From Cristatella mucedo (taxonomy: Eukaryota > Bryozoa > Phylactolaemata > Cristatellidae), in assembly GCA_009760855.2 (NCBI GenBank), contig WPIO01000015.1, positions 2,196,001-2,260,000 of the forward strand: a stretch of DNA of 64,000 nt, written 5' to 3'. A program made the translations under genes and the position numbers. How positions within the stretch are numbered: the stretch's first letter is position 1; every line of letters begins with the position of its first letter. Shown here piece after piece: positions 1 through 10,077 of the stretch. The notes beneath the pieces were generated by a model. It was not told where the DNA came from, ran no database searches, and was given only the letters and a program-made list of their open reading frames with translations.

Positions 1-698
1 GACATATGCAGCACTTGGGTGATTGAGTGAATTTGACCCGAAATGTCGAAGAGGCATAACTATGTTTTGGAAGCTACAAGCAACATTCACAACGCAACAA
101 CAAAGTTGTGCATCTTCTCGAATTACTACTAACTTTTAACTTTAAAAAACTAAAACCTAGGTAACTGAACGATCAGCTGTGTTCATGTAGCTCTTAACAC
201 TGACTGAGACATCGAAGCACAAGAAAAACAGGATGAGCCATCACTTGGAGTCAAACCCACGAACTTCTCAACCAGTGAGACAGCAGCCATACCGATTCAT
301 CAAGGTTTGACAGATAGCATCGCCTTATCGCTCACCGAAAGCCACTCCCATTAGCTGTCAGTCGTGCGTATGCACTAGTGCGACCAATGCAATTCAAAGT
401 GTCCACGAGAGGAAGCTACAGATACTAATCTCGCAGATCAGATGGCCAATCACTATGTCCTCATACAGCTCTTCTCTGTTCATGCTCTCCATCCGTTCGT
501 TGGTCATCGATGCATCGAGGTGGCAGCGTCTCTCCAATCCCTAATTAACTATATTTCTTATGCTAATAATTCCCGAGTGCGAAGTTGTCTGCAGGTGCAC
601 CTTCGGCACTTGGTGACATGCTATCAGCTTTTACAAGTTGCCTCCGGGGATGCTGCAGCAAAACAAGCTTCTTGAAATAGTAACATAAAGCCAAGTTA
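1..698. other. No recognisable gene, left edge
   Basis: I see no conserved coding sequence here. Around 236-300 there is a diverged antisense tRNA-like stretch (caaacccacgaac, the complement of a B-box-like GTTCGTGGGTTTG), possibly an old SINE head. The rest is unassigned and includes the 3' flank of the minus-strand hydrolase ORF; I found no convincing polyadenylation signal for it. Confidence 0.3.
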
Positions 699-1574
699 TT
701 AAGCCGACTGTTCATCAGACACGGTAGAACCGAACAAGGCAATCTCGACTTCGACAGCACAAAACATACTCGATGCATCATGACCGACCCCTGGAACTTC
801 GACCTTCAACCATCCGAATTTCCAGCCACGTTCAGCTGCTAGGGCTTCGGCAACTGCAAAGCAGGCTCTTCCTCTGGCTAACCGATGTGGTCCTTGTCGC
901 ATTGCTGCTTCGCTGGTGTTCAAGCAGCTAGCTGGTGTGGTGTCGTTTGTGCCCAGGTAGAGCGTCACCGGTGCTGCCAAGTACTTTCGGATTACATCGT
1001 CGTTGCTGAGTTGGGGCGATAGTGTGCCAAAACCGTAAGCGAAATCGTGGTCATGAGTCGGGAAAACCAAGGAGGACGGGTTAGCCACAACGATCCTTAG
1101 GGCATCCGCGGGCAGAAAGGCCGCCAGGCGGATGAGAAATTGGCCGCCTGCTGAGTGACCAATCAAGTAGTACGGGAGAGACGGCTTGCCGACGGAAGCA
1201 CGAATCTGCTGTACAATCTTCGGAATGAAAGCTAAAGTCCATTCGTCGCTAGGCACCTCAGAACCGCAGGGCTTTCGAATACCTCCGTGCTGGTACCTCC
1301 ACACTGGAAATCGTTCGCGGTCAAAGAGAGGGGCAGCAACAATCATCCCAAAGCGCTCGGCCAGATCGACGGCAATATTTCGGTAGTCGGCAGCATCTCG
1401 CTTGATGCCGTGGCAGACGATGAGTAGTGGCCCGTCACGGTAGCTGGCCGGTCGGTAGGTGTGGACGGCCACTTGCTCTGGGCCGATTGAACATTCGAAC
1501 TCCCCGTCGCCTTCGGGTAACATGATCAAGCTCAATGAATGACTACGGCTGCAACGAACAAGGCCAATTTCCAC
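699..1574 (-). CDS. Intronless alpha/beta-hydrolase, PHB-depolymerase-like
   Basis: A single uninterrupted 291-codon frame encodes an alpha/beta-hydrolase fold protein, probably an esterase or polyester/lipid hydrolase; the substrate is unknown. What is seen: an oxyanion strand-turn CHGIKRDAADYR (about residues 54-65), a nucleophile elbow GHSAGG with Ser141, the acid-turn YLGTNDT with Asp211, and a C-terminal PGVGHD with His265, so the catalytic triad is complete and correctly spaced. The NPSS and QGPHRLARG blocks are typical of bacterial relatives of LpqC/PHB depolymerases (known family feature). Methionines 1 and 18 are both possible starts; homology seems to begin after residue 20. I see no signal peptide or membrane segment. 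The ORF is more GC-rich than its flanks and lacks introns, whereas VPS34 in this window is full of long introns. That suggests lateral transfer, a retrocopy or a naturally single-exon gene. Confidence 0.75.
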   Translation of the reverse strand: MEIGLVRCSRSHSLSLIMLPEGDGEFECSIGPEQVAVHTYRPASYRDGPLLIVCHGIKRDAADYRNIAVDLAERFGMIVAAPLFDRERFPVWRYQHGGIRKPCGSEVPSDEWTLAFIPKIVQQIRASVGKPSLPYYLIGHSAGGQFLIRLAAFLPADALRIVVANPSSLVFPTHDHDFAYGFGTLSPQLSNDDVIRKYLAAPVTLYLGTNDTTPASCLNTSEAAMRQGPHRLARGRACFAVAEALAAERGWKFGWLKVEVPGVGHDASSMFCAVEVEIALFGSTVSDEQSA

Positions 1575-4446
1575 AATGACTGAACAGCAATTACTCTAAC
1601 TGCCACTTTCGAACGTGATCCAATCAACTTCTACAAACCGAAATGGGAATAATCTTTCTTAAGATACGATTCTGGGAAACATCAAACTTATGTCTTCAAT
1701 AAGTGAATGTTCAATAAGCCAACGCTACAAGACATCAAGTTACTATGAATATGAAGCTGTATAAAAGTCACTAGCACGCACCACCACAACAAGCTTCACG
1801 CACGGACCGCGACATACCAGGACTCAATAAGTTGGAATATAAATTACATATGATGCAGATCGGCAACTTTTGTACTTGTAGATATGTTGTTAACAATTTA
1901 GACATTGCTTGCATAACCAGATTTGCTTTTATGAGGAAGTCATCAGAACTTCCGATCCCATTTCTAACATGTCTGTCTTTTGAACGGTACCCGAAACAAA
2001 TATTCGATTGCTGGACCAGCTATATAACGATTTTCTTGAAAGCCCCTTACTTCTCGTAGCTACCTCTCTGCCACATGATCAGAATAAAGGAAGGCTGTGT
2101 TTAGGGTACTCAAGGTTTGCTATGCCATCTGGGCACAGCAAAAGTGTTTGGGGGCCAGGGCTAGCCATGGGTGGCCAGAAACCGGCCAAAGGTGGCCATT
2201 ATTGCTTTTTGCTAGCCAAGAGAGGTCCAGCAGAACAAGTGGGCTCCGTAAGTACTAACCTCTCACTAGCCTAGAGGCCTGAGCTGAGCAGGACAGGCTG
2301 CTCAGGTTCTAACCCGGGTAAGCTACCCCACCCCGAGATGGGGCTTGTAAAATGTTCACGTTTGTTTCACCCATGACAAGGTATATCTGCAAGGACCACA
2401 GCCCAGGACGTTGGAAATGGTGGGTTGCAATCGCCAGGCACTGATTGGGGCTTGCCCATTGACACAGCATACCTATGACAATGCATTTTGCATGCCATGC
2501 CTACAACTGAAGGCATTGTCTGCTACTAGTTACTTTTCCTGGCGTGTCGTGCCAGAAACCAATACAACAAGCTCTTCATTCCCATAGCGTAAGATTTATC
2601 ATCGCAGGCAGAGAAACAGGATAGCATCAAGCAGAGACAGCCACTTACAGTGGTCGACATGTACAAGGCATGCTAAATCTGACAGCTTTTTTAAAACGCG
2701 TGCATCTATACAAATGTGCTTAGATGCTGCCAATACATAAGATATGCTAAATGAGGTTGGCAGGGATAGGTGGATAGTGGATAGCGCCAACAAAGCTTAT
2801 GCAGGGGACCACCTGTCATCGGTAGTACTATAGAGACTGCTTAATGATGGTTGTCAAGTTTGGTGTCCAAACTCTGAAAACCTAGAGCTCCCAATGTCTT
2901 AAAACGATTTCAAACGCATTACAGATGGCTAAGCTACACAGCCAGTGTCATCCATGTCGTGACGTACGACACACGGTTTCGATGGTGCCGGCATTGGGAA
3001 CAATGGTCATCGTAGGATTGGACTATGGGCTGAGGCGCCAGCATATCTTTGCCCAAGCCCCGATCGATGCAGCACATAGCCAGGAATTCCCAAGGCTAAA
3101 TAGCTTAACTCAGCAAGGCCGCATCGGCTGTAAGGCTGGCTGAGCAGAGGAGTGGGAATATACCCAACATAAGGCCGAGAGCAATTGGCCTGCTTCTTCG
3201 AGTTTGCATAGCTGAAACTATTCTTGATAACAGGTATCCAATGTGATCAAGAGACATGGACCAAACCGTGGAACAGGTTTTAGGCTACTTTGAAGGCCAT
3301 AACTCTTAGGTTTGGCTCAGGGGTAAAGTGCTCCCTTGCCTTGGACAACCGCGGACCTGGTCTCGAGCCCTGCAGCACATGCCAAGCCCTTGCCGGGTTG
3401 CAGCTAATAAAACCATCACACGGAGCTTGCAACAGTTGTCGGAGAGCATCAGCTCAGCCATACTCACTGATGCTTCTACCTTCAGGCTCCCTACTTGAAT
3501 TGACTCAAGTGTCCCACTGTCACGTCACTCGATTGAGGGGACGGACTACACGCCCCACTGAGGAGGGAATGGCTCACTGTGGAGGTGAAGGCCTAGTATG
3601 GAGGCAACAGGCTCTTACTGGAAGAGGCTTGATAGACCCGCTCTGTAGGGAGCCGGCCGGTTGCTTCCAAGCTTTAGCTCCAAAATGTGGTCGACCAAGC
3701 TTGCTCCCCTCCTTTGCCAGAAGGGGGAAAAGGGGCTTGCTGATTAGAAGGAATAAGTACACTCCAGGGAAATGTCTCGAACAGGAACAGCCTCGTTTTC
3801 TGAGCAGTCGCCAGCAGCAGTCGTACCAGGATGTCGAGCTACGATGATGAGCATGTACACATAGGGTCTTGACGATGTTTAGCTAGTTCACACATATCCG
3901 GAAGCTATCGGGGCAAGTTGATTTAGTCTCAGTTAACTCCCAAGTTTTCGTGGATCAGCTCGAGCTTCTTGTAAGCCTAGAACTAGCAAAGCTTGATCAA
4001 GACCAAATGTGCATTGTGCAGCGATACGTCAAGAAATTACCGTTCGGATACCAGTTACTGCTATGCTAACATCGAAAGAGATGGCGTATTTTTCGGTGGA
4101 GTGGGTATTTTGTATGCCCACCGCTGGGCCGGGTCTGGGGATATATCCCATGGCTAGGATAGTTGATAGCACAAGTCAGGACCACACGATTGCCACATGC
4201 TCTTCCTTGCTTTAAATAACGTTCTATATTAAAATAAAATGATCCGAGTCGATGCCAAAGAAAAACGAGTTCCAAGCAGAAAGTACGTTCCAAGGGCACC
4301 TTCTTGAGTAGACAAAGCACTCCCACCGAGGCTATAAGGAGGCAGCCGTGAGCGAAACCACATCGACTCAGCTCCCTTGCTCTGTAGCTGAGGCCGACAT
4401 AGACGTTAGATGCAGAAACTAACATTTCTAGTGAAACTAATGTTCA
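1575..4446. other. Intergenic stretch without recognisable gene
   Basis: Several open frames occur (for example 185 codons at 3290-3847 on the + strand), but none shows a domain I recognise, and the longest overlaps a SINE-like head at about 3303-3385. Around 2150-2210 there is a GGCCA-rich stretch. Around 3700-3745 an imperfect hairpin pairs a CCCCTCC arm with a GGGGAAAAGGGG arm. I would not annotate a gene here. Confidence 0.4.
3303..3390 (+). repeat. Diverged tRNA-like SINE head
   Basis: An A-box-like TTGGCTCAGGGGTAAAGTGC is followed about 45 bases later by a B-box-like GGTCTCGAGCCCTGCAGCA. The layout matches the heads of the SINE-1 copies elsewhere in the window. No clear tail follows, so this is an old or truncated copy, or an unrelated tRNA pseudogene. 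Confidence 0.4.
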
Positions 4447-4454
4447 CAGTGAAG

Positions 4455-4638
4455 CAATGGTTCTCAACCTTCCTAATGCCACGACCCTTTAATACAGTTC
4501 CCCATGTTGTGGCGATCCTCAACCGTAAGATTGTGTGCAAAATGTGGAAATGCATGTTTTCCGATGGTCTTAGGCAATTCCTGTAAAAGGGTCGTTCGAC
4601 CGCCAAAGGGGTCGCGACCCACAGGTTGAGAACCGCTA
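4455..4638. mobile_element. SPIN-like hAT non-autonomous transposon (MITE)
   Basis: This is a 184-bp element with imperfect terminal inverted repeats: the left end starts CAATGGTTCTCAACCTTCC and the right end, read in reverse, starts TAGCGGTTCTCAACCTGTGG. They share a perfect 12-bp core, GGTTCTCAACCT. It is flanked by 8-bp direct repeats, cagtgaag (4447-4454) and cagtaaag (4639-4646), matching at 7 of 8 bases, which is the hAT target-duplication length. The interior (TTCCGATGGTCTTAGG, GGGTCGTTCGACC, GGGGTCGCGACCC) matches what I remember of the SPIN family of hAT elements from tetrapods. It has no coding capacity and is evidently an internal-deletion derivative. Confidence 0.75.
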
Positions 4639-4646
4639 CAGTAAAG

Positions 4647-6249
4647 CATATGATGTTTGAATGCATTTCCTGACATCGGCGGTCCCACTCAAAAAAGAGG
4701 AGCATCCCTCGTACGTCGACTACTTTTGGGAGCAACTTCCACCTTAGAGATGGGCACAGATGCAGCTTCAATCTTGAAATTAGTCTTAGATTACAAAAAG
4801 AAGCACATAATAGGCACGTTCAGACAAACCCTAAAACGATGCATTTTTCCAGGGCACTTCCATAAAAACCGGGGCAAATGTCCTCGATATCAAGTGTCCC
4901 TAAATCGGCTGTCGTGCATCGTCAGATAGCCTCTCCTGGGTGAAATCGTGGGGAACCAAGACTCCCTGGAACCCCTCTTCATTTAAGGACTGAGTATAAT
5001 GCTGACCTTTCCAAGTCAGCTCTATTGACTTGAAATGTGGGCTCTGCCGAGGGTGTAAGTTGAGGAAATGGAAGAGGGAGGTGCATCTCTCGCCTCCTGC
5101 TTCGGTGGTCGCGGGCTCATCATTCGAGCAGCCACATACTAGGGCTGTTTCAAAAGGCACTGCAAGATTTTGTACACCTACTGCAACGTCTTAGCTAGGG
5201 GTAAGGCACTGGCACTCCCCGACCGAGATCGTGGGTTCGAGTCCTGCAGCAGGTAATCCGCTACTGCCCACTGCAAGTGGTGGTGATAGCCGTTAGGGAT
5301 TTTCTGATGCTATATTAACAAGGCTGTCCAATCAGCTAATATAGCCTGGACCTCTTAAGACACGACCAGCCGGAGCTAACCACAACTACTCTCCAGCTCG
5401 TGGTTTTTTCTGGTCTGGATGGATGTCAACTTAAAGCCTGAAGGGTCAGCAGCCTTTGTGAAAGTTGAGTTGGCAGAAAAGTCTGCCCGGATCCCCCCAC
5501 CCAGAAACGAAACGCCCCAACAATCTAGCAAGAGCAAGCACCAGCTAGCAGGCTAAGAGCACAGGAAGCAGACATTCACTCCTGAGGACAGTTTAGTCAA
5601 TGAAGCACAATGGCTGCACGAATGTGACAGCAGAGCAATTGAAATCAATGTTTTTATATACAGACTGAACTAATACACTTATACATTTACCAACCTAGCG
5701 ATGCATGCTCTGTGTGCTGTGCTATTTTAACAAATTCTGGCACTACCCGTCGGACAAGCACGTTCGCTCTTTCTAACTAGAACGCTTGCACAGCGTTCCG
5801 TTTTCGAAAACTTATTACTAACACTCCAGGTTTATTGGAGTTCATTGTGTGCACAAAAATGGACCCAGAACAAAAGCGAGTAGAGAACGTTGAATACATG
5901 CGTACCTATCGCAGACACTCAATAGAAAAACAACGGAAAGAATGAGCTGGAAAATTGACCACCAGTAGCGCGGGATCACCGGCTAGGTCAGCGGACGTTA
6001 GGGCCCGCATTCCGATGCAATTTCGGAGTTTTCGTGATTTTCCACGGGTACAGGCTAGTAATACAACATTCGTTTGGTGTTCATAGGGACCTCAATCTCC
6101 AGGCATTTTACACGTGGTGGAAAAGAAGCGCGTTTACTGGCTAACGATAGCATGCACACTATCAGCGCACATAAGCACACAGAGGGCAATATACAGCACA
6201 GACGGAGGCAGCACAGGCTGCGAGGACTCGCGTAGTTAAGACTCTTTTT
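4647..6249. other. Intergenic, one SINE, otherwise nothing recognised
   Basis: Apart from the SINE-1 copy at about 5195-5345, I see no gene, RNA or element here. Confidence 0.4.
5195..5345 (+). repeat. SINE-1 copy (tRNA-derived)
   Basis: The head has an A-box-like TTAGCTAGGGGTAAGGC and a B-box GTGGGTTCGAGTCCTGCAG. The body has the SINE-1 segment GCAAGTGGTGGTGATAGCCGTTA and the 3' segment GGCTGTCCAATCAGCTAAT. The same order of blocks recurs at 8441, 9405 (-), 12689, 20260, 27648 (-), 47430 (-), 48598 and 63325 (-), which defines the family. Confidence 0.65.
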
Positions 6250-7200
6250 ACAGGTGAAGTCGAGGGATGCCGCGCCGTGAGCCGGTAGCGACCGCGACAA
6301 GATTTGGGAGAGCGCGAACTGAAGGCTTAGGTTCTCTCTCTACGGTTCGAAGGTAGACGCGCGGTGTTCGACGCTAAGGGCGACCAAGAAGTAGTATTTC
6401 GGATGGCCAGGCCGGGTCGCGACAAGGAAGGAACCTAAAAGCGAAACACAGAGACTCGCGGGGAAGGTCCGCGTACCGTGAGCGCGGCTTGCGAAAAGCC
6501 ATCGCATTCGGTCTCGTGCAGCCGCGTAGGCGGCCGCCGCGGGACGAAGCGGCCACGTGCTACCCGCCAGAACGCGCCGGCATCCATGGCCGCGGTCGGT
6601 GCATGGCGGTGCGACCCGGCGCTGTCGCCTGGGGAACCGTAGAGGATCGCCGCGAGGCCGGCGGCGCGCCCTACCAGATCACTCCAGTCCGCATGCTGTG
6701 CTCTTACCAGCTAGTCGTTCCCATCTCGACCGCAGGGCATCTCTTTCGTCTCCTCGTCCGGCTGCGACCGGCAGCCAGCGTTTCCGAGCGAGCATTCCGC
6801 GGGCTGCGAGATGCCATTCTCTTTCATAGGGGGTGGTGGGGGAGGGGTAGTGTTCAGGTGCAATCGGCGTCTGCCGGCGGTACTAAGAGTTGAGCTCCAG
6901 AACAAAGCAGGGGAATATTACGAGCGCACGATAGCGCAGGACGGCGCCGCGCAAGCGGTCAGATATTCCAGCTGCTGTTTCGAATGGGAGTTATCGGTGC
7001 TGACCGCGCCGTGCGATTTCCGGGCCTCGGGGAAAGGTAGTCCGATGAAATTACCTTATTTAGTTTGTCGCGACGCTAATGGAGTCGGGTTCTGGACGCA
7101 GATAAAAAATTGTTTTCGCTCGAGCTTTCGTCGGCGTCTGATGCTGCTGATCACCAATAAAGTCGAATGCGAACGGCGCACACGCGACTGAACACGAAAA
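6250..7200. other. CpG-rich segment, no gene assigned
   Basis: This is a GC- and CpG-dense stretch unlike the AT-richer flanks. It includes a G-run block at about 6829-6848 (a possible two-quartet G-quadruplex). Open frames of 134 and 126 codons are present on the + strand, but neither resembles a known protein. It could be an unmethylated promoter or first-exon region, or a GC-rich transposon remnant; I cannot tell which. Confidence 0.3.
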
Positions 7201-7800
7201 TACTCGCGAGAGCTACGACGCGTATACTGTCGAGCGGACGCTCGCAGTGGGCCAGCGCGCTACCGCTCTGGCCGATGTCCTGGCCGCAAATCTTCTATGC
7301 CTCTGCAGGCCATGACTCACCTGCAGCAGCGCCATGAACTCCGCCGGGCCTTTAACTGTCCACAACGCGAATATCAAGCCATAAACGATCAATACACTAC
7401 AAACGGCAGAGCTATAAATTTGCCTCATTCCTCCTTTACTACACGCCCCACGATCTCAGGATCGCGCACGTCAAACGGGGCGGCGACAAAACAGAATAGG
7501 GCAGCAAGAAAAGCAAAGCAAAGCGAAGCACTATACCTAACTAGCTAGACAGATAGAAAAGCAGAACGGCTGAGCAGCTCGTGCAGCGGGAAAACGAAAC
7601 TACAAATAGCATGAAAAACCAACCCTCATGCTGATGCCAAAAGTGAAACATGACGCGACAGTGCCATGGCAGTATACAGAATCAATGCCAACCCGTCGTC
7701 CTCAAAGGCAGTCAGGCTATCTCACAGCCGCTGGGAGGCGGCGCGCTGAAACGCTGCCTTTGTCAACCAGCAGGTCGCTTTAAAGATTGGTATAAGCCTG
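7201..7800. other. Transition stretch, nothing recognised
   Basis: Base composition falls from CpG-rich to AT-rich. A short purine-rich run (gcaaagcaaagcgaagc) lies near 7513. I recognise no gene or element. Confidence 0.3.
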
Positions 7801-8440
7801 GCTTAGCTGAAACAGAGTCTAGAGATAAGACTGGGGCACACTTAGATGAAAAAACTATCGGAGTTGCAATCACTAATGAAGGAAAAACAGGTATAAGGTT
7901 GAGAAAAAAGCTAGTGCGCCGTGTTTCACAAAATCATTATTAAATTATTATTTCATTACATTATTAGTAAAATTACTGCGCATGAAGTTTTTCCTGAACC
8001 TTATATCTATACACTTTGAAGAATAAGTCCTGAGTTTTATGGAACGATTGTAAAGATGAAGGAGCTTGAAAGTCTGAAAAGAAGTCAATTACCAGATGTA
8101 TGGCGATGTGATGAATTTAAGAAGCTCCGACCTCTGAAGAAACAAAGAAAGCGTTGAATACCATTAGCAATACAATATAAAATGCGTCAAATGAAGAAAC
8201 TTACAATACTTAAAGGAGATAAAAAGGAAGTTGCTGACTTTTATTAGGGCAATTATAGTACTAGGAAACCAAAATAGAGATTGTTGGAGGTATAGTATTA
8301 GAATTTAAGAAATAGCAGGTATAACAACTCTTTTAACAGTACACGGAAGACCTAAATGAAGATGAAGATTTATATCAAAAGCAATTTCAAAGGAAAATTC
8401 ACTGCTCTGGCTAAAATGGTCTATTGGTTGGTTAACAGTA

Positions 8441-8606
8441 ATGGCTCACTAGGTAAGGCGGTTGCTTTTCACGACCTCGGCCCCGAGGTCGTGGGTTCGA
8501 ATCTTGTGGTGGGCGATCCTTTATCGCCACTTCAAGCGGTGGTGATAGCCTCAAGGCTCTTCTGTCGCTATACAAAAAGAGGTTGTTAAATCAGCTAGTA
8601 TTTTTA
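8441..8606 (+). repeat. SINE-1 copy, best preserved
   Basis: The head is ATGGCTCACTAGGTAAGGCG (A-box-like), followed by a perfect 10-bp hairpin, ACGACCTCGG with CCGAGGTCGT, and a B-box GTGGGTTCGAATC. The body is GGCGATCCTTTATCGCC, then GCGGTGGTGATAGCC and CTTCTGTCGCTATACAAAAA. The 3' end is TTAAATCAGCTAGTATTTTT, a T-run that could serve as a Pol III terminator. It abuts a SINE-2 copy directly downstream. Confidence 0.75.
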
Positions 8607-8745
8607 GCGGTTAAGGTGCTTGCCCCGACCAAGGTGTAACTGAGGTCGTGGGCTCGAGCCCCGTGGCATATGTGAAGCGCCTGAATAGAGATTAAGTTCT
8701 CTTGGGGCGCTATATAAATGAATTATTTATTTATAAATTAAAATG
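8607..8745 (+). repeat. SINE-2 copy with LINE-like tail
   Basis: The tRNA-like head is AGCGGTTAAGGTGCTTGCCC with a B-box GTGGGCTCGAGCCCC. It is followed by GTGAAGCGCCTGAATAGAG and ATTAAGTTCTCTTGGGGCGC, ending TATATAAATGAATTATTTAT. The tail parallels the LINE A 3' end (AAGCGCGTAGAAAGAGATTA and AGTTCTCTGAGGGCGCTTTA). It sits directly after a SINE-1, giving a composite unit. Confidence 0.65.
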
Positions 8746-9284
8746 CCACGTGACAATGTGACTGAAGTTCCATGTGAATGAGCCGTTATTGCCGAAATTC
8801 CAACAAAAAGCCGAGCTGGTAGAAATGCAAGGTGGTTAATTAGCAGACTTGACTACCTTGGTGAAGTTCAGCCTAATGAATATTTAAAAAACGGGGTTCC
8901 AAAAACATTCCATAGTTATGAGGCACTGGAAACGCTAAAAGAGATAATAAAAACTGGAGCGACTTTCAGACAAAAGAAGAAAAAGGGATAGATTACGAAG
9001 GTAGAGCAGAAAGCTCTTCAAAGATTGACTATGAAATGGAATATATGAAAATAAAATCAAGTAAGTAAAAAGTTTGGAAAGTAAGTGGAGTTGAAAGAAG
9101 TATTTACAGTTCCTATATCTGTAGAGGATGAATCTGAACTAAAAGAGGTGCTGAAACTTTGGATTTGTGAACTCACTGCACGTAAATTTGCCAGCGTGAT
9201 TTCATCATAGCATTGCTGCAGAGCTGACTTACTGGCTATTTGTCAAAATGATCCGAAAGAAACTAAGAATGCATTTGTTTATCA

Positions 9285-9398
9285 CAGCAATTAGTGGGTC
9301 CATGTGATTCGTCCTTTGTGTGCTTATGCGTGTTGACACTGTGCATGCTGCCACTAACCGTATTTGCATGCTGACCAAGCAGAGCATGTCACATCTAA
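9285..9398 (+). mobile_element. LINE A 3' UTR fragment, left half of an interrupted copy
   Basis: This matches the LINE A 3' UTR seen at 23760-24000 (GTGATTCGTCCTTTGTGTGC, TGACACTGTGCATGCTGCCA, TATTTGCATGCTGACC). The copy resumes at about 9575 after an antisense SINE-1 insertion. Confidence 0.6.
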
Positions 9399-9399
9399 A

Positions 9400-9574
9400 A
9401 AAAAATACTAGCTGATTTAACAGCCTCTTTTTGTATAGCGACAGAAGAACCTCTACGGCTATCACCACCGCTTGCAGTGGTGATAAAGGATCGCTCACTG
9501 CAGGATTTGAACCCACGACCTCGTGGCCGAGGTCGTGAAAAGCAGCCGCCTTACCTAGTGAGCCATTACGGCTA
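9400..9574 (-). repeat. SINE-1 copy inserted in a LINE A 3' UTR
   Basis: This is a full antisense SINE-1: the T-rich tail complement (AAAAAAAAATACTAGCTGAT), body and head (AACCCACGACCTCGTGGCCG, CCTTACCTAGTGAGCCAT) are all present. It splits a LINE A 3' UTR, with TCTAA found at both junctions (about 9393-9397 and 9575-9579) as a possible short target duplication. Confidence 0.7.
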
Positions 9575-9716
9575 ACCTCTAACCATGTTATTCTTGTTAT
9601 CATTGAGCATGCTACCACTAACTACTCAATCACGCTTCTTTTGCAGCACATGTAAAGGGCCTAGAAAGAGGTTGATTTCTCTGAGGGCGCTATAACAAAT
9701 GTATTATTATTATTAA
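9575..9716 (+). mobile_element. LINE A 3' end, right half of an interrupted copy
   Basis: It continues the LINE A 3' UTR (AACCATGTTATTCTTG) through AAAGGGCCTAGAAAGAGGTT and TTTCTCTGAGGGCGCTATAA, to an ATT-repeat tail near 9705-9715. This is the terminal structure of LINE A. Confidence 0.6.
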
Positions 9717-10077
9717 AATGCATGGTTATAAAAGCTACATTGCTTGATTAACCGAAATTTTGTGTAACTTCAATAAACATAAATGAATGAATGGTGATGA
9801 GTTAACTTGTTGGTGTGGTAGAGAAATTCTTGGGGTTAAATCTCATGTACCACTTTTGTTCATGCCTGAACCTCCATGAGACTCGCTAGACTTACCGCCG
9901 GAGCCGCAGTAACACTAAACTGGCCTTCTGTACAAGTCGTGTAGTTGATCTAGCTGGAGATGATCAATCAAGTGGGAGCACTCGCACTCGAGAAGTAACA
10001 TTTGAGTTTTACTCTGCAATGCCGGGAAATCCATCCTATATAACACATATGAATCAAATAATCAAATATAAAATATT

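Noticed and set aside
1742-1830. TATAAAA at about 1755 as a promoter for the hydrolase
   Set aside because: The motif is on the + strand while the hydrolase is on the - strand, so it cannot be its TATA box.
3290-3847. 185-codon open frame on the + strand
   Set aside because: It overlaps a tRNA-like SINE head, shows no recognisable domain and has a composition typical of GC-rich non-coding DNA.
8441-8520. Functional tRNA gene
   Set aside because: The tRNA-like head is followed by the SINE-1 body and tail and recurs many times, so it is a SINE. The extended hairpin also does not fit a tRNA cloverleaf.
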